This document shows positions 1-8,852 of a stretch of 64,000 bases of DNA, piece after piece; the first letter of the stretch is position 1; each line of letters opens with the position of its first letter. Location: contig CBDCPI010000014.1 of the NCBI GenBank assembly GCA_965220245.1, positions 310,001 to 374,000 on the forward strand. The letters are read 5' to 3'. The notes beneath the pieces are model-generated. The model had not been told where the DNA came from. It did no database searches and saw only the letters and a list, made by a program, of their open reading frames with translations. This DNA is from CBDCPI01 sp965220245. GTDB lineage: Bacteria; Chloroflexota; Dehalococcoidia; Lucifugimonadales; UBA3495. Made by a program: the position numbers and the translations under genes.

Positions 1-171
1 GGGACGGAGATAAGTGCAGTCATTATAACGAAAAGGCTCTAGCCCCGAAGCGGAATCCTTGACCCTCGGTCGGGTTCGCTAGTAGGATGGGCAGTGGCAA
101 GGGTCAGGCGTTACTGAGGCGGTCCGTAAAACAACGCCGAAGACGCCGTCTGGGGAATTTGGAGGCACAGC

Positions 172-1383
172 ATGTTTCTGATGCGGTTCACCGAGCGGGC
201 TTATACCAACTACAGCGAGGAGGATGTCAGGAACAGCCCTAACAGCGCCGTGCGTTTGACCTTCTCCAACTCTCACTTCGACCCCCAGGTAGCGGCGCGC
301 CAGTACAACGAGTATCTGGACGAGTACGAGTTCAGCGAAGAGATGGGGTTCGATGGCTTGATGCTCAACGAGCACCATAACACCCCCACTTGTTTGGGGG
401 CGACCATGAACTTGGAGGCGGCTATCCTGGCCCGGGCTACCAAGCGGCCCAAGATAGTCCTGTTGGGCAATCCCTTGCCCATCTTCGACAACCCCCTGCG
501 ATTGGCCGAAGAACTGGCCGAGATCGACATGATCTCCGGGGGCCGGTTGGTTTCGGGGTTCGTCCGCGGCACTGGCGTGGAAAGCCTAGCCACCAACACC
601 AACCCCTTGTACAACCGGGAACGCTTTGAAGAGGCCCACGACTTGGTCTTGAAGGCTTGGACCACCCCCGGCCCGTTCCGTTGGGAGGGTAAGCACTACC
701 ACTTCCGGGTGGTCAACCCCTTCCAGGTGCCCTTTCAAAAACCCCATCCCCCAGTGTGGATTCCCGGCTTGGGCAGCCCGGAAACGCTGGTCTGGTGCGC
801 CGAGCGCCACTACCCCTATATCTATCTGGAGACCGACCCTCAGGGCACCCAGGACATGATGGATATATATACCGAGGTTGCCCGGGAGCACGGTTACGAG
901 CCGGGCCCCGAGCATTTCGGCTACCTGCTGCGGATCCATGTGCAGGATACCGACGAAAAGGCGGTCGAGGCGGCGCGGGGGTTCCTGGTAGGCAATATCG
1001 GCGTCGGGAGGGTCCCGGTGCCCAAAGACTACATGATGCCGGTGGGGTACTCTGGCAGCAGAAGCGACCCCAGGGTGGCCAAGTTCCGGGACCGCATCCG
1101 CCGGGACTCGTTCCTCGGCCTGGGCCTGGAGACGGCGCCCTATGAAGACATCCTCAACGCCAACCGATGGATTGTGGGCAGCCCGGACACAGTGGTCCGC
1201 AAACTGCGGGACGTGTTGGCGAATTTACGCCCAGGCATTCTGGGAGTCTGGACCAACGATGGTGATACCAGCCACGAAGATACTATGCGGTGTTTGGAGC
1301 TAATGGGCGAGGAGGTCTTGCCCGCATTGAGGGAAATCGGAGAGGACTTGGAGCTTACCGACCCCTTCCAGAAAGCGCCGTGA
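172..1383 (+). CDS. LLM-class flavin-dependent oxidoreductase (FMNO paralogue A)
   Basis: This 403-residue protein belongs to the bacterial luciferase-like (LLM) TIM-barrel superfamily, whose members use FMN or F420 to oxygenate or oxidise small organic substrates. Visible family marks are the EMGFDGLMLNEHH stretch after strand 2, the DMISGGRLVSGFVRG segment, the YNRERFEEAHDLVLKAW helix and a C-terminal segment running from VGSPDTVVRKLR. It is closely similar over its whole length to the gene at 2383-3513, with an alpha/beta hydrolase gene between them on the same strand. A GGAGG at 161-165 sits six bases before the ATG and fixes the start. The substrate cannot be read from sequence. A Baeyer-Villiger or alkane/amine monooxygenase role would be inference. 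Confidence 0.9.
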   Translation: MFLMRFTERAYTNYSEEDVRNSPNSAVRLTFSNSHFDPQVAARQYNEYLDEYEFSEEMGFDGLMLNEHHNTPTCLGATMNLEAAILARATKRPKIVLLGNPLPIFDNPLRLAEELAEIDMISGGRLVSGFVRGTGVESLATNTNPLYNRERFEEAHDLVLKAWTTPGPFRWEGKHYHFRVVNPFQVPFQKPHPPVWIPGLGSPETLVWCAERHYPYIYLETDPQGTQDMMDIYTEVAREHGYEPGPEHFGYLLRIHVQDTDEKAVEAARGFLVGNIGVGRVPVPKDYMMPVGYSGSRSDPRVAKFRDRIRRDSFLGLGLETAPYEDILNANRWIVGSPDTVVRKLRDVLANLRPGILGVWTNDGDTSHEDTMRCLELMGEEVLPALREIGEDLELTDPFQKAP

Positions 1384-1579
1384 CCCGGCGGCATCCAAAC
1401 CCCGAAAGTCCAAGAACAAGTCCGCTAGTCCCGAGAACTGGAGAATAGACCGCTCATCCTGAGCGAAACGGAGTGGAGTCGAAGGACCCGGACCGGCTAA
1501 ACGCGATATAGTCCCAACTCCAAGACTGACCAAAGGGAACTGTAACCAAGGCGCCAGTGACTACAGGAGAGTGCTGAAC

Positions 1580-2365
1580 ATGGTCGCAACCTTTACCGAA
1601 GAGTTCGTTGACGTAGGCGAATCAAGAGTCCACCTATTAAAAGGAGGCTCCGGGGAGCCTTTGTTATTCCTCCACGGCGCTGGAGGCAGCCGGGGTTGGC
1701 CCCGCTACGCCCAAGCCCTGTCCGATCACTACACCGTGTACATTCCATCACACCCCGGTTACGGGCAGTCGGACCGGCCCCGGTGGCTAGAATCCATGGC
1801 CGACCTGGCCTCCTTTTACACTTGGTTCATGGAAGAGCAGGGGTTGGACGGGGTTCGGGCCATCGGCCACTCCATGGGAGGATGGCTGGCGGCGGAGATC
1901 GCGGTGAACTGCCGCCACGCCTTCAGCAAGCTGTTGCTGGTGGATGCGGCCGGCATCAAGCCCAACAACGGCGAGATAGTGGACATCTTTATTATCAGCC
2001 CGGCCCAAATCTTGGAGTTGCTTTTCCACGACCCGAGCCAAGCGCCGGAGTACGAAGAGCTTTACGGTCAAGAGCTTACACCCGAGCAACAGGAGGCTGC
2101 CGAACGTAACCGGGAAATGGCAGTCCGGTTGTGCTGGAAGCCGTATATGCACGACCCCCGGTTGCCTGACCTGCTGGCCCGGATCAATGTGCCGACGCGA
2201 ATCGTTTGGGGACGCCAGGACCAGTTGGTGCCTTTGGAATGCGGCGAACTGTACCAACAAGCGATCCCAAATTCCGGTCTAGTCGTGTTGGACGACTGCG
2301 GTCACGTTCCCCAAATAGAGAAACCCGACGAGTTCGCTCGGCTGGCCCTGGAGTTCTTGGCCTAA
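1580..2365 (+). CDS. alpha/beta-fold hydrolase
   Basis: A 261-residue alpha/beta hydrolase with the full catalytic set. HGAGG near residues 32-36 forms the oxyanion hole, GHSMGG holds the nucleophile Ser98, GRQDQ gives the acid Asp214 and CGH gives His242. A cap-like region lies at about 125-200. The frame can be extended to a GTG at 1571, but AGGAGA at 1565-1570 is correctly spaced only for the ATG at 1580. Its stop codon overlaps the ribosome site of the following LLM oxidoreductase, so the two are probably translated together. Sitting between two flavin oxygenase paralogues, it may open an ester, lactone or C-C bond made by them. That role is inferred from position only. Confidence 0.9.
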   Translation: MVATFTEEFVDVGESRVHLLKGGSGEPLLFLHGAGGSRGWPRYAQALSDHYTVYIPSHPGYGQSDRPRWLESMADLASFYTWFMEEQGLDGVRAIGHSMGGWLAAEIAVNCRHAFSKLLLVDAAGIKPNNGEIVDIFIISPAQILELLFHDPSQAPEYEELYGQELTPEQQEAAERNREMAVRLCWKPYMHDPRLPDLLARINVPTRIVWGRQDQLVPLECGELYQQAIPNSGLVVLDDCGHVPQIEKPDEFARLALEFLA

Positions 2366-2382
2366 AAGGAGCCTCCAATCAA

Positions 2383-3513
2383 ATGGACGTCTACTATTTC
2401 ACCGAAATGCCCTACGCCGAGTTCCCGGAGTCGGAGGCGGAAAAGTTCCCGTCGATGCGGCTGACCTTCCCCAACTCCTACTTCGACCCCGCCAAAGCCC
2501 ATGACCTCTTCAAGCGGTACTTGGACGAGTTTCAGTACGCCGAAGAGGCCGGGTTCGACGGGGTGATGATCAACGAGCACCACAACACGCCGTCTTGCAT
2601 GGACGTTGAGGTGAATATCACCGGGGGTATCCTGGCTCGGCTGACCTCTCGCGCTAAGATTCTGATGCTGGGCAATATGCTGCCCACTTCAGATAACCCA
2701 GTGCGCTTGGCCGAAGAGATCGCCATGCTAGACGTTATCTCCGGAGGCCGAATCATTTCCGGTTTCGTCCGGGGCATCGGCATCGAGACTTGGGCCAACA
2801 ACACCAACCCGGTGTACAACCGGGAACGGTTCGAGGAGTGCCACGATCTCATCATCAAGACCTGGACCACCCCGGGGCCGTTCCGCTGGGAAGGCAAGCA
2901 CTACCAGTACCGGGCGGTAAACCCCTGGATGCTTCCGGTGCAAAAGCCGCATCCGCCGGTGTGGGTGCCCGGGACCGGGAGCCCGGAGACGGTGGAGTGG
3001 GCCGCGCGGAACCGGTACACCTACGCCGCCTTTCTAACCCAGATAGACGTGGCCCGGAGCCTATTCCAGAGGTACCGGGACCATGCCGCCGAGGAAGGAT
3101 GGGAACCTGGGCCGGACAAGTTCGCTTTCATGATCTGCTGCCACGTCAACGACACCGAGAAGAAGGCGCAAGAAGCGGGGAAAGCCTTCCTGTGGCGCAT
3201 GGGTCATCCGTTGCGAGGGCCCAGGGAGTATTGGTCTCCGCCCGGCTACGCCTCCCGGGCCGGGGCCGCCGCCGCTGCTAGCCGCCACCCGAAACCACTG
3301 AATGAAATGACCTACGAGGAGCTTCAAGAACGGCGGCACTTGATCGTGGGCAGCCCCGATTCAGTAACCAAGCAGCTACGCGCCATCAAGGATGAACTGG
3401 GAATCGGATCGCTGCTGCTGGAGGCCCAAGGGGGCCGGCTGTCCCACCACGACACCATGCGCTCCCTAAAGCTGCTGGGCGAAGAGGTAATTCCGGCGCT
3501 GAAGGAGGACTAG
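2383..3513 (+). CDS. LLM-class flavin-dependent oxidoreductase (FMNO paralogue B)
   Basis: A 376-residue LLM-fold flavin oxidoreductase, paralogous to the gene at 172-1383. Shared stretches include INEHHNTP, DVISGGRIISGFVRG, TNPVYNRERFEE and WTTPGPFRWEGKHY. The frame is open from 2206, but the conserved start MDVYYFTEMPY matches the N-terminus of the paralogue, and AAAAGGAG at 2364-2371 lies just ahead of the ATG at 2383. That ribosome site overlaps the stop of the hydrolase gene, so the genes form one transcription and translation unit. Expected to be cytoplasmic. The electron donor (a flavin reductase) is not encoded nearby, and substrate identity is unknown. Confidence 0.9.
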   Translation: MDVYYFTEMPYAEFPESEAEKFPSMRLTFPNSYFDPAKAHDLFKRYLDEFQYAEEAGFDGVMINEHHNTPSCMDVEVNITGGILARLTSRAKILMLGNMLPTSDNPVRLAEEIAMLDVISGGRIISGFVRGIGIETWANNTNPVYNRERFEECHDLIIKTWTTPGPFRWEGKHYQYRAVNPWMLPVQKPHPPVWVPGTGSPETVEWAARNRYTYAAFLTQIDVARSLFQRYRDHAAEEGWEPGPDKFAFMICCHVNDTEKKAQEAGKAFLWRMGHPLRGPREYWSPPGYASRAGAAAAASRHPKPLNEMTYEELQERRHLIVGSPDSVTKQLRAIKDELGIGSLLLEAQGGRLSHHDTMRSLKLLGEEVIPALKED

Positions 3514-3589
3514 GGACGCAACCCCATCAGGAGGTATCTCACTGGTGCCATTCGCCCTGAGAGGGTGTGGTGTTATTTGCCTTACCCGG

Positions 3590-3622
3590 ACCAGATCCTT
3601 CGACTGCACTCAGGATGAGCGG
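3590..3622. repeat. short dispersed palindromic repeat (CCTTCGA...TCAGGATGAG type)
   Basis: A short repeat of the kind ATCCTTCGACTGCACTCAGGATGAG lies in the gap between the convergent FMNO B and Ldh_2 genes. Related copies or halves occur near 1456-1487, 5826-5848, 29266-29300 and 50433-50460, in either orientation and always outside genes. The rest of this gap shows nothing I recognise. Confidence 0.6.
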
Positions 3623-3698
3623 ATTTGTTCACAAACTCTGAGCATCGGGGTGCCCCGGCGGCATCAATAATCGACGGGGCGGAGTTCTCCTCGAAGCG

Positions 3699-4775
3699 TT
3701 AAACCAAACACCTAACCCCAAGCTCGCCGCAGGTGTCGCGCATCCATTGCACCACGTCTTGATGCAGGGGGATGCCTTCGGCGCGGCGCACCGCCTCAAC
3801 CTCGGCTTCGGGTTGGCCGGCCACCACCACCCGGTCGTGGCCGGGCGCCGGACGGGTGTTGTTCATCATACGGACCCACTCGTCCATTTCCTGCTTGAAC
3901 TGCTCCACGTCGGTGAAAGCGTCGATGCTGTAGGCGGCCACGTAATGCCCGAAGTTGGGCCGACCCGGGACCGCCCCGTAGCCGAACCCGGTGAGCACCC
4001 CGGCCAGAATATCCACTACGCAGGAAAGGCCGTACCCTTTATGGGAGCCCAACTCCCGGTTACTGCCCAAGGGCAGCAGCCAGTAATCGTCGGGGGCCGG
4101 GGCGTCCTCCATGATGGGATTCCCGTCGTGGTCGGCCAACCAACCGGCGGGGATGTCGGCGCCCAGCCGCTGGGCGATGCGTATTTTATTCACCGCCACC
4201 GAACTGGTGGCCGCGTCGAACACGAAGGGAGCTTCGTCTTTGGCCGGCACCGCGATGGCAATGGGGTTGGTGCCCAAGCGCGGTTCGGCCCCGAAAGTCG
4301 GCAACACGGACGGCGGGCAACTGGTCATGCAGACGCCGATCATGTCGTGTTCCAGCGCCCGCATCGAGTGGTACGAGGCCATCCCCAGGTGCCGGGCGTT
4401 GCCGATGGCCACCATACCCGAGCCCACGGTGGCAGCCTTTTGGATAGCTATGTCCATGGCCTTGGGCGTGATGATTGTACCGAGGCCCCGGTCGGAATCT
4501 ATAGTCGCGGTGCCGGGCGTCTCCCGGATGATCTTCCAGTCGGGCCGAGGGTTGATCGAGCCGTCCTGATAGCCGTTGATGTAGCTGCGGAGCATGTTGG
4601 ACACGCCGTGGGAGTCCACGCCCCTTAGGTCGGCCAACACCAAAACGTCGGCCGCCAGCTCGGCATCGCCGCTCGGCACACCCATCTTTTCGAACACGGC
4701 GGCCACCGTCGCCTTGAGGTCGTCTCCTTGGGCGAATATGGCTTCATCATGGCTGACTTTAAACTGCTCCAGCAC
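3699..4775 (-). CDS. malate/L-lactate dehydrogenase family oxidoreductase (Ldh_2 type)
   Basis: A 358-residue member of the Ldh_2 (type 2 malate/L-lactate/ureidoglycolate dehydrogenase) family, NAD(P)-dependent enzymes that reduce 2-oxo acids or oxidise 2-hydroxy acids. Typical segments are VLVLADLRGVDSHGVSNMLRSYINGY, the GNARHLGMASYHSMRA substrate region, FGAEPRLGTNPIAIAVP and ATSSVAVNKI. Near the C-terminus, GSHKGYGLSCVVDILAGVLTG is the usual late family motif. The start is a GTG, chosen because AGGAGGA lies six bases upstream. The gene is convergent with the FMNO cassette and appears to be a single-gene unit. The exact substrate (malate, lactate, sulfolactate and others) cannot be settled from sequence. 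Confidence 0.88.
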   Translation of the reverse strand: MLEQFKVSHDEAIFAQGDDLKATVAAVFEKMGVPSGDAELAADVLVLADLRGVDSHGVSNMLRSYINGYQDGSINPRPDWKIIRETPGTATIDSDRGLGTIITPKAMDIAIQKAATVGSGMVAIGNARHLGMASYHSMRALEHDMIGVCMTSCPPSVLPTFGAEPRLGTNPIAIAVPAKDEAPFVFDAATSSVAVNKIRIAQRLGADIPAGWLADHDGNPIMEDAPAPDDYWLLPLGSNRELGSHKGYGLSCVVDILAGVLTGFGYGAVPGRPNFGHYVAAYSIDAFTDVEQFKQEMDEWVRMMNNTRPAPGHDRVVVAGQPEAEVEAVRRAEGIPLHQDVVQWMRDTCGELGVRCLV

Positions 4776-5049
4776 GTGCTTCCTCCTGTGTTAGTGGCCA
4801 ACTGTCCCGAAGGCCGGGATAACCCGCCCGAGTCCGGTATTCAACCGGGAGCCGGGCTAAGGCCCGGTTAGAACTCCAGCCGAGTATAGCACCGCCTTGT
4901 TCCGGCATCTACCGAGCCCGGCGAGGTTCCGGCCCTGCTTGGCCTCCACTGGCACCGCTGGACGTTAGCTCTTACGTTCACTTGACCGGGCTTGTATATA
5001 ATTTTCGGCGCCGGCGTCAAAGCGGCGAAACAAAACTTCGGAGAAGCCC

Positions 5050-5808
5050 ATGGCCGAGGTGGCAGTGGTAGTGCCAACCTACAACGAGGCCGCCAATCTG
5101 CCCTTATTGGTAGAGGAGTTGATGGGCTTGGGGGTGGACCTGCGGCTGTTGGTAGTCGACGATAACAGCCAAGATGTCACCCAGGATGTGGCCCGAAAGT
5201 TGTCCCAGACCTACGGCAACATCTCGATCATTGCCCGGCCGAGCAAACTGGGGCTGGGGTCTGCGCTGCGCCACGGCTTGCGGGAAGCTCTGGCCGACGG
5301 GGCGCGGTACGTCATCACTATGGATGGGGACTGTTCTCACGACCCCCGCGATGTGCCTCAGCTACTAGAGGCTGCCAAGAAAGAAGACTCGGACCTAGTC
5401 CAAGCAAGCCGGTACATCCCGGGTGGCGGGGTCCAGGGCATGCCTATAGTCCGCAGACTGTCCAGCCGGGCCGTTAACCTACTTTACCACTGGCTTGCCG
5501 GTACCCCTCGAGAGACCACCAACAACTTCCGGGTGTACTCCCGGCGGGCGGCATCCTTGGTGTTGGAGCGGGCCAAGGGCCGGGACTATGAGTTCGTTCC
5601 CGAGGCCATGTTGGTGGTCCTCTCCGCCGGTTTCAAGGTGGGCGAAGTGGGGACGACCTTTTCCGAACGGGGTAGCGGCAGCAGTAAGCTGGGATCAAAA
5701 CAAGCGATAAAGGGCGTCGCTTCTCTCTTCACCCTCTCGGTGCAGTACCGGCTAGGTCTAGGACGTTTCTCCCGGCGCTCTTTTGCTGACAGCGCCGAAG
5801 CAGATTAA
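5050..5808 (+). CDS. polyprenol-phosphate glycosyltransferase, GT2 (DPM1-like)
   Basis: A 252-residue GT-A fold glycosyltransferase resembling dolichol/polyprenol-phosphate mannose synthases, which move a sugar from a nucleotide donor to a lipid-phosphate carrier at the inner membrane face. VVVPTYNEAANLPLLVEEL opens the fold, LLVVDDNSQD is the nucleotide-binding acidic patch, and MDGDCSHDP (about 91-99) is the DxD metal motif. The VQASRYIPGGG, TNNFRVYSRRAA and FVPEAMLVV segments are also typical of DPM1. There is no C-terminal membrane domain, as in the short soluble form. GGAGAAG ahead of the ATG supports the start. It stands alone, without a lipid-sugar user beside it. Confidence 0.87.
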   Translation: MAEVAVVVPTYNEAANLPLLVEELMGLGVDLRLLVVDDNSQDVTQDVARKLSQTYGNISIIARPSKLGLGSALRHGLREALADGARYVITMDGDCSHDPRDVPQLLEAAKKEDSDLVQASRYIPGGGVQGMPIVRRLSSRAVNLLYHWLAGTPRETTNNFRVYSRRAASLVLERAKGRDYEFVPEAMLVVLSAGFKVGEVGTTFSERGSGSSKLGSKQAIKGVASLFTLSVQYRLGLGRFSRRSFADSAEAD

Positions 5809-6052
5809 CCTCACTCAGTTATACCCTTCGCCAAGCTCAGGACAGGCCCTCGGCCAATTCCCCATCTGGGCTAACGTAACGCCTTGACCCCCTTAGGCCG
5901 CTGTTGATGGTCCAGTTGCCTCAAACTTGCCCAAGTCCTCCGCCGTGGGCGCATGGAGCCATTGGCAACGGACACCGTCAACAGGCATGAGCGGCCAATC
6001 GGGCCGCTGCTATAATCAGGGCAGCCATACCTTATAGCGAAGGACGGCGATT

Positions 6053-7152
6053 TTGAATAACCAGAAACTAGGATTGGATACCCTGTCCAGGCTGGCTTCG
6101 CGGCCGGCAGTGGCTTACCATGAAAGCGGGGTGGTCGCGGAGGTGCTGGCAACCCTTGAGGAATTGGGCTTGGAAACTGCCATCGACGACTACGGAAATA
6201 TAATCGCTCGTATTCCCGGCGCAGTAGACGGCACGACGCCCTTGGCTCTGATGGCCCACATGGACCACCCCGGATTCGAAGCCATATCCACCGAAGATGG
6301 GTATTTGGTGGCCAAAGCCTTGGGGGGTGTGCCCGCCGCCAGCTTCAGGGCAGGCGTGCCTCTGCTCATAGTCCTTGGTACCGGGACCAGGCTGCTCGCT
6401 ACCTGGCCGGTCGCCACGGCGTCGAAGGCGACCGGGAAATCTTGGTCGAATTAGCCGAACCAACCCCCTTGGACTTGCCTTGCCCGGTGGTGTTCGACCT
6501 GCCCGACTTTCAAGCAGACGGGGACTTCATCCGGATGCGCGCGGCCGACGACCTAGCGGGGTGCGCCAGCATCCTCGCCGCCTTGGCTACCTTATCCCAG
6601 TCCTCGCCGCCGGGGGACGTCTACGGAGTCTTTACTAGGGCTGAGGAAGTGGGCTTGGTGGGCGCCCGGCTCTTGGCGGAATCCGGTCGATTGCCCCGGG
6701 ACACCGTGGTGGTGTCCCTAGAGTCCAGCCGGACGCTGCCCGGGGCCGAGCAAGGGGCCGGTCCGGTGATTCGAGTAGGCGACGCCGCTATGACCTTCAA
6801 CGCTGACGCCGAGGCGGTCTTGCTGCGGGCTAGGGAGACGCTCCAAGCCGAGGGTACGGGATTTCGCGCGCAACGCCAACTGATGAGCGGCGGCACCTGC
6901 GAGGCCAGCGCCTTTGCTCTTTATGGCTACAGCACCACGGGAATAGCTTTTCCCCTAGGCAACTACCACAACGGGGCCCCGGACGGCGCCATCGAAGCCG
7001 AGTACATCCACGTGGACGATTTTCTTGGGGGTATCCAGCTAATAATAGAAGCGGCCCGCCGCGTGCCGGAACGGGAGGATATCGGGTTCCGGCAACGGTT
7101 GCGAGACATCCCGGAGGATATGAGGGAGCGGCTGCTGGACACGGCGGGCTAG
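6053..7152 (+). pseudogene. M42-family glutamyl aminopeptidase, frame broken at a G run
   Basis: The two reading frames together encode a complete M42 (tetrahedral, di-metal) aminopeptidase. Frame 1, from a TTG start at 6053 preceded by GAAGGAC, carries the metal ligand motif MAHMDHPGFE. Frame 2 carries AADDLAGCAS, TRAEEVGLVGA (catalytic and metal Glu), VSLESS and NYHNG with the last ligand His. Continuity returns if one G is added to the GGG at 6383-6385: GTG then runs into DQAARYLAGRHGVEGDREILVELAE. All catalytic residues are intact and no other damage is visible. This is either a very recent loss or a base missed in the sequence. Treated as a broken gene here. If the base is restored it is an ordinary 367-residue enzyme. 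Confidence 0.8.
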
Positions 7153-7222
7153 ACTTTTCACAGCACTACAAATTGGCGGGCCGTCTTGAGACGGTCAAGC
7201 CGTCAATATAGGAGCACCAGAA

Positions 7223-7777
7223 ATGACAACGCCACTACCTCCGCCCGGGGCCGCCAGTCCGGATGACCGAACGGTGATAAGCCGCAGGTTCATCCAGCAC
7301 GCAAGAGAGGAACTGCGCCGCGGCAACCGTCTCCAGTCCTCGGAGAAAGCGTGGGGTTCAATGGCCCAAGCCCTCAAAGCTATAGCTCAAGTGAGAGGGT
7401 GGAGACACAAAGGCCACGATAACGTTCTGGATGTAGGAGACCAAATTGGAATGGAATGCAAAGACCCTCGCATTATTATGGCTACGGCGCGGGCAAATGC
7501 CTTACATCAAAACTTTTATGAGAATAACGACGACCCCGAGTACATAGAACGTGCTATTACACTCATCGAGAGAGTGTTGCCAGATTTGGAAGCTCTTCGG
7601 TTTGCTCCTCCCCACTCTTATACCATTGAAGACAGTGAAGACCGGACTCGTCTAAGACAACTCACCGGGGACAGAACGCTGCAACTCGGAGATACGTCAC
7701 CGGTTGGATTCTCTCTGCGTCATCCGCCTAACCCTGCGAACGAGGGTGTCCAGGGGGCCAATCCCGCAGCGCCGTGA
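7223..7777 (+). CDS. PaREP1/HEPN-like protein, tandem copy 1
   Basis: A 184-residue protein whose core (about 30-120) reads as an alpha-helical bundle with ELRRGNRLQSSEKAWGSMAQALKAIAQVRGW and a later LHQNFYEN. From memory these are hallmark segments of PaREP1-family proteins, a HEPN-like group of unclear function. The next gene (7900-8445) is a close paralogue. Identity between the two is high at both ends, including about 70 bases upstream, so they come from a tandem duplication. The middle has diverged more (KDPRIIMATARANA here). GGAG at 7211-7214 supports the ATG. The C-terminal TLQLGDTSPVGFSLRH tail is shared with the paralogue and has no function I know. Confidence 0.75.
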   Translation: MTTPLPPPGAASPDDRTVISRRFIQHAREELRRGNRLQSSEKAWGSMAQALKAIAQVRGWRHKGHDNVLDVGDQIGMECKDPRIIMATARANALHQNFYENNDDPEYIERAITLIERVLPDLEALRFAPPHSYTIEDSEDRTRLRQLTGDRTLQLGDTSPVGFSLRHPPNPANEGVQGANPAAP

Positions 7778-7899
7778 CCGCCAGGATTCGGTTCCGAATT
7801 CGTCAACGTCAAGTGGACAGACGAACTATCCACGATGAGGTACATTTATCGTATCACAGCGCTATAATTGGCAGTCCGCCTTGATTAGGAGCACAAGAA

Positions 7900-8445
7900 A
7901 TGACAATGCCACTACCTCCGCCCGGGGCCGCCAGTCCGGATGACCGAACGGTGATAAGCCGCAGGTTCATACAGCACGCAAGAGAGGAACTTCGACGCGG
8001 CAACCGTCTCCAGTCCTCGGAGAAGGCATGGGGAGCAATGGCCCAAGCCCTCAAAGCCATTGCACAAGCGAGAGGATGGCAACACCGGGGCCACAACTAC
8101 ATTCTGGACGCTGGACACCAAATAGGAATGGAGTACGGCCACTCCCGTGTTCTTCTGGCGACGAACCATGCAAACAACATGCATCGCAACTTTTACGAGA
8201 ACAGCGACTACCCCGAATACATAAGCGCTACTATTACCCTTATCGAGGACTTGTTGCCGGAACTGGATAACTTTCGCTTTGAAGCTCCCAACTCCTTTAC
8301 CATTAATGACGAGATCGACCGGCTTCGCTTGAGACGCCTCACCGGGAACCAAACGCTGCAAATCGGAGATACGTCGCCGGTTGGATTCTCTCTGCGTCAT
8401 AAGCCTGACCCTGCGAACGAGGGTGACAGGAGGCCAATCCCGTAG
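7900..8445 (+). CDS. PaREP1/HEPN-like protein, tandem copy 2
   Basis: A 181-residue paralogue of the preceding gene, starting at an ATG with AGGAG at 7887-7891. It keeps the same N-terminal proline-rich leader (PLPPPGAASPDDRTVISRRF), the SSEKAWGAMAQALKAIAQ helix and MHRNFYENSDYPEYI. The C-terminal LQIGDTSPVGFSLRHKPDPANEGD tail also matches. HEPN-like proteins often work in RNA-cleaving or nucleotidyltransferase-coupled toxin systems, but I see neither an R-x4-6-H motif I would trust nor an adjacent minimal nucleotidyltransferase. No system can be assigned. The surrounding genes on the other strand are unrelated. Confidence 0.75.
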   Translation: MTMPLPPPGAASPDDRTVISRRFIQHAREELRRGNRLQSSEKAWGAMAQALKAIAQARGWQHRGHNYILDAGHQIGMEYGHSRVLLATNHANNMHRNFYENSDYPEYISATITLIEDLLPELDNFRFEAPNSFTINDEIDRLRLRRLTGNQTLQIGDTSPVGFSLRHKPDPANEGDRRPIP

Positions 8446-8484
8446 TCCCGCCGCCCTGTGGTGGTCGACTACGGGCGGTTCCCG

Positions 8485-8841
8485 CTATTTTAGCAGTGCG
8501 GGCACTGAAATCAGCTCCCGATGCACCGGGTCGACGGCCAGCCGGGCGGTTTCAAGGGTGGTGGCGCCCAACAGGGGGGTAACCTCTTCCTCAGCGAAAA
8601 CGACCAGAGCGATGACTTCCCGCTGTTCCAAGCGAATCGAGGCATAAGCAACCGGGTATTCGACAACCCTGTCGTCGGCTAGCTCGAAAGGATAAGTGTC
8701 CCGGATTTCTATTCCGAGCCGACGGAGAGCATCTTGAGGAATCGACGTATAAGTTGCCCCGGTATCCACCAGGGCCTCCATCTCCACGAATCGATTGCCT
8801 AGCACATCACCGACCTGTATCGGTACGCTGAAAGTCCCCAT
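8485..8841 (-). CDS. retropepsin-like clan AA aspartic protease
   Basis: A 118-residue, single-domain aspartic protease homologue. LVDTGATYTSIP puts the catalytic Asp at residue 26 in the DTG loop, LADDRVVEYPVAYASIRL is the flap-like region, and TPLLGATTLE is the later hydrophobic-hydrophobic-G motif. At this length it must dimerise to form an active site, like retroviral proteases. AGGGGATAAGAC precedes the ATG. It follows the NHL-repeat gene by 11 bases on the same strand, so the two are likely co-transcribed. A related but frameshifted gene lies at 58590-58943. The natural substrate is unknown. Confidence 0.8.
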   Translation of the reverse strand: MGTFSVPIQVGDVLGNRFVEMEALVDTGATYTSIPQDALRRLGIEIRDTYPFELADDRVVEYPVAYASIRLEQREVIALVVFAEEEVTPLLGATTLETARLAVDPVHRELISVPALLK

Positions 8842-8852
8842 GTCTTATCCCC

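Noticed and set aside
1..171. A minus-strand frame at the left edge
   Set aside because: It overlaps the first FMNO gene and has no ribosome site. I see only a leader here, and nothing certain enough to call a promoter.
3747..4628. A 293-codon plus-strand frame rich in His/Gly
   Set aside because: Antisense to the Ldh_2 dehydrogenase, with no start signal or recognisable domain.
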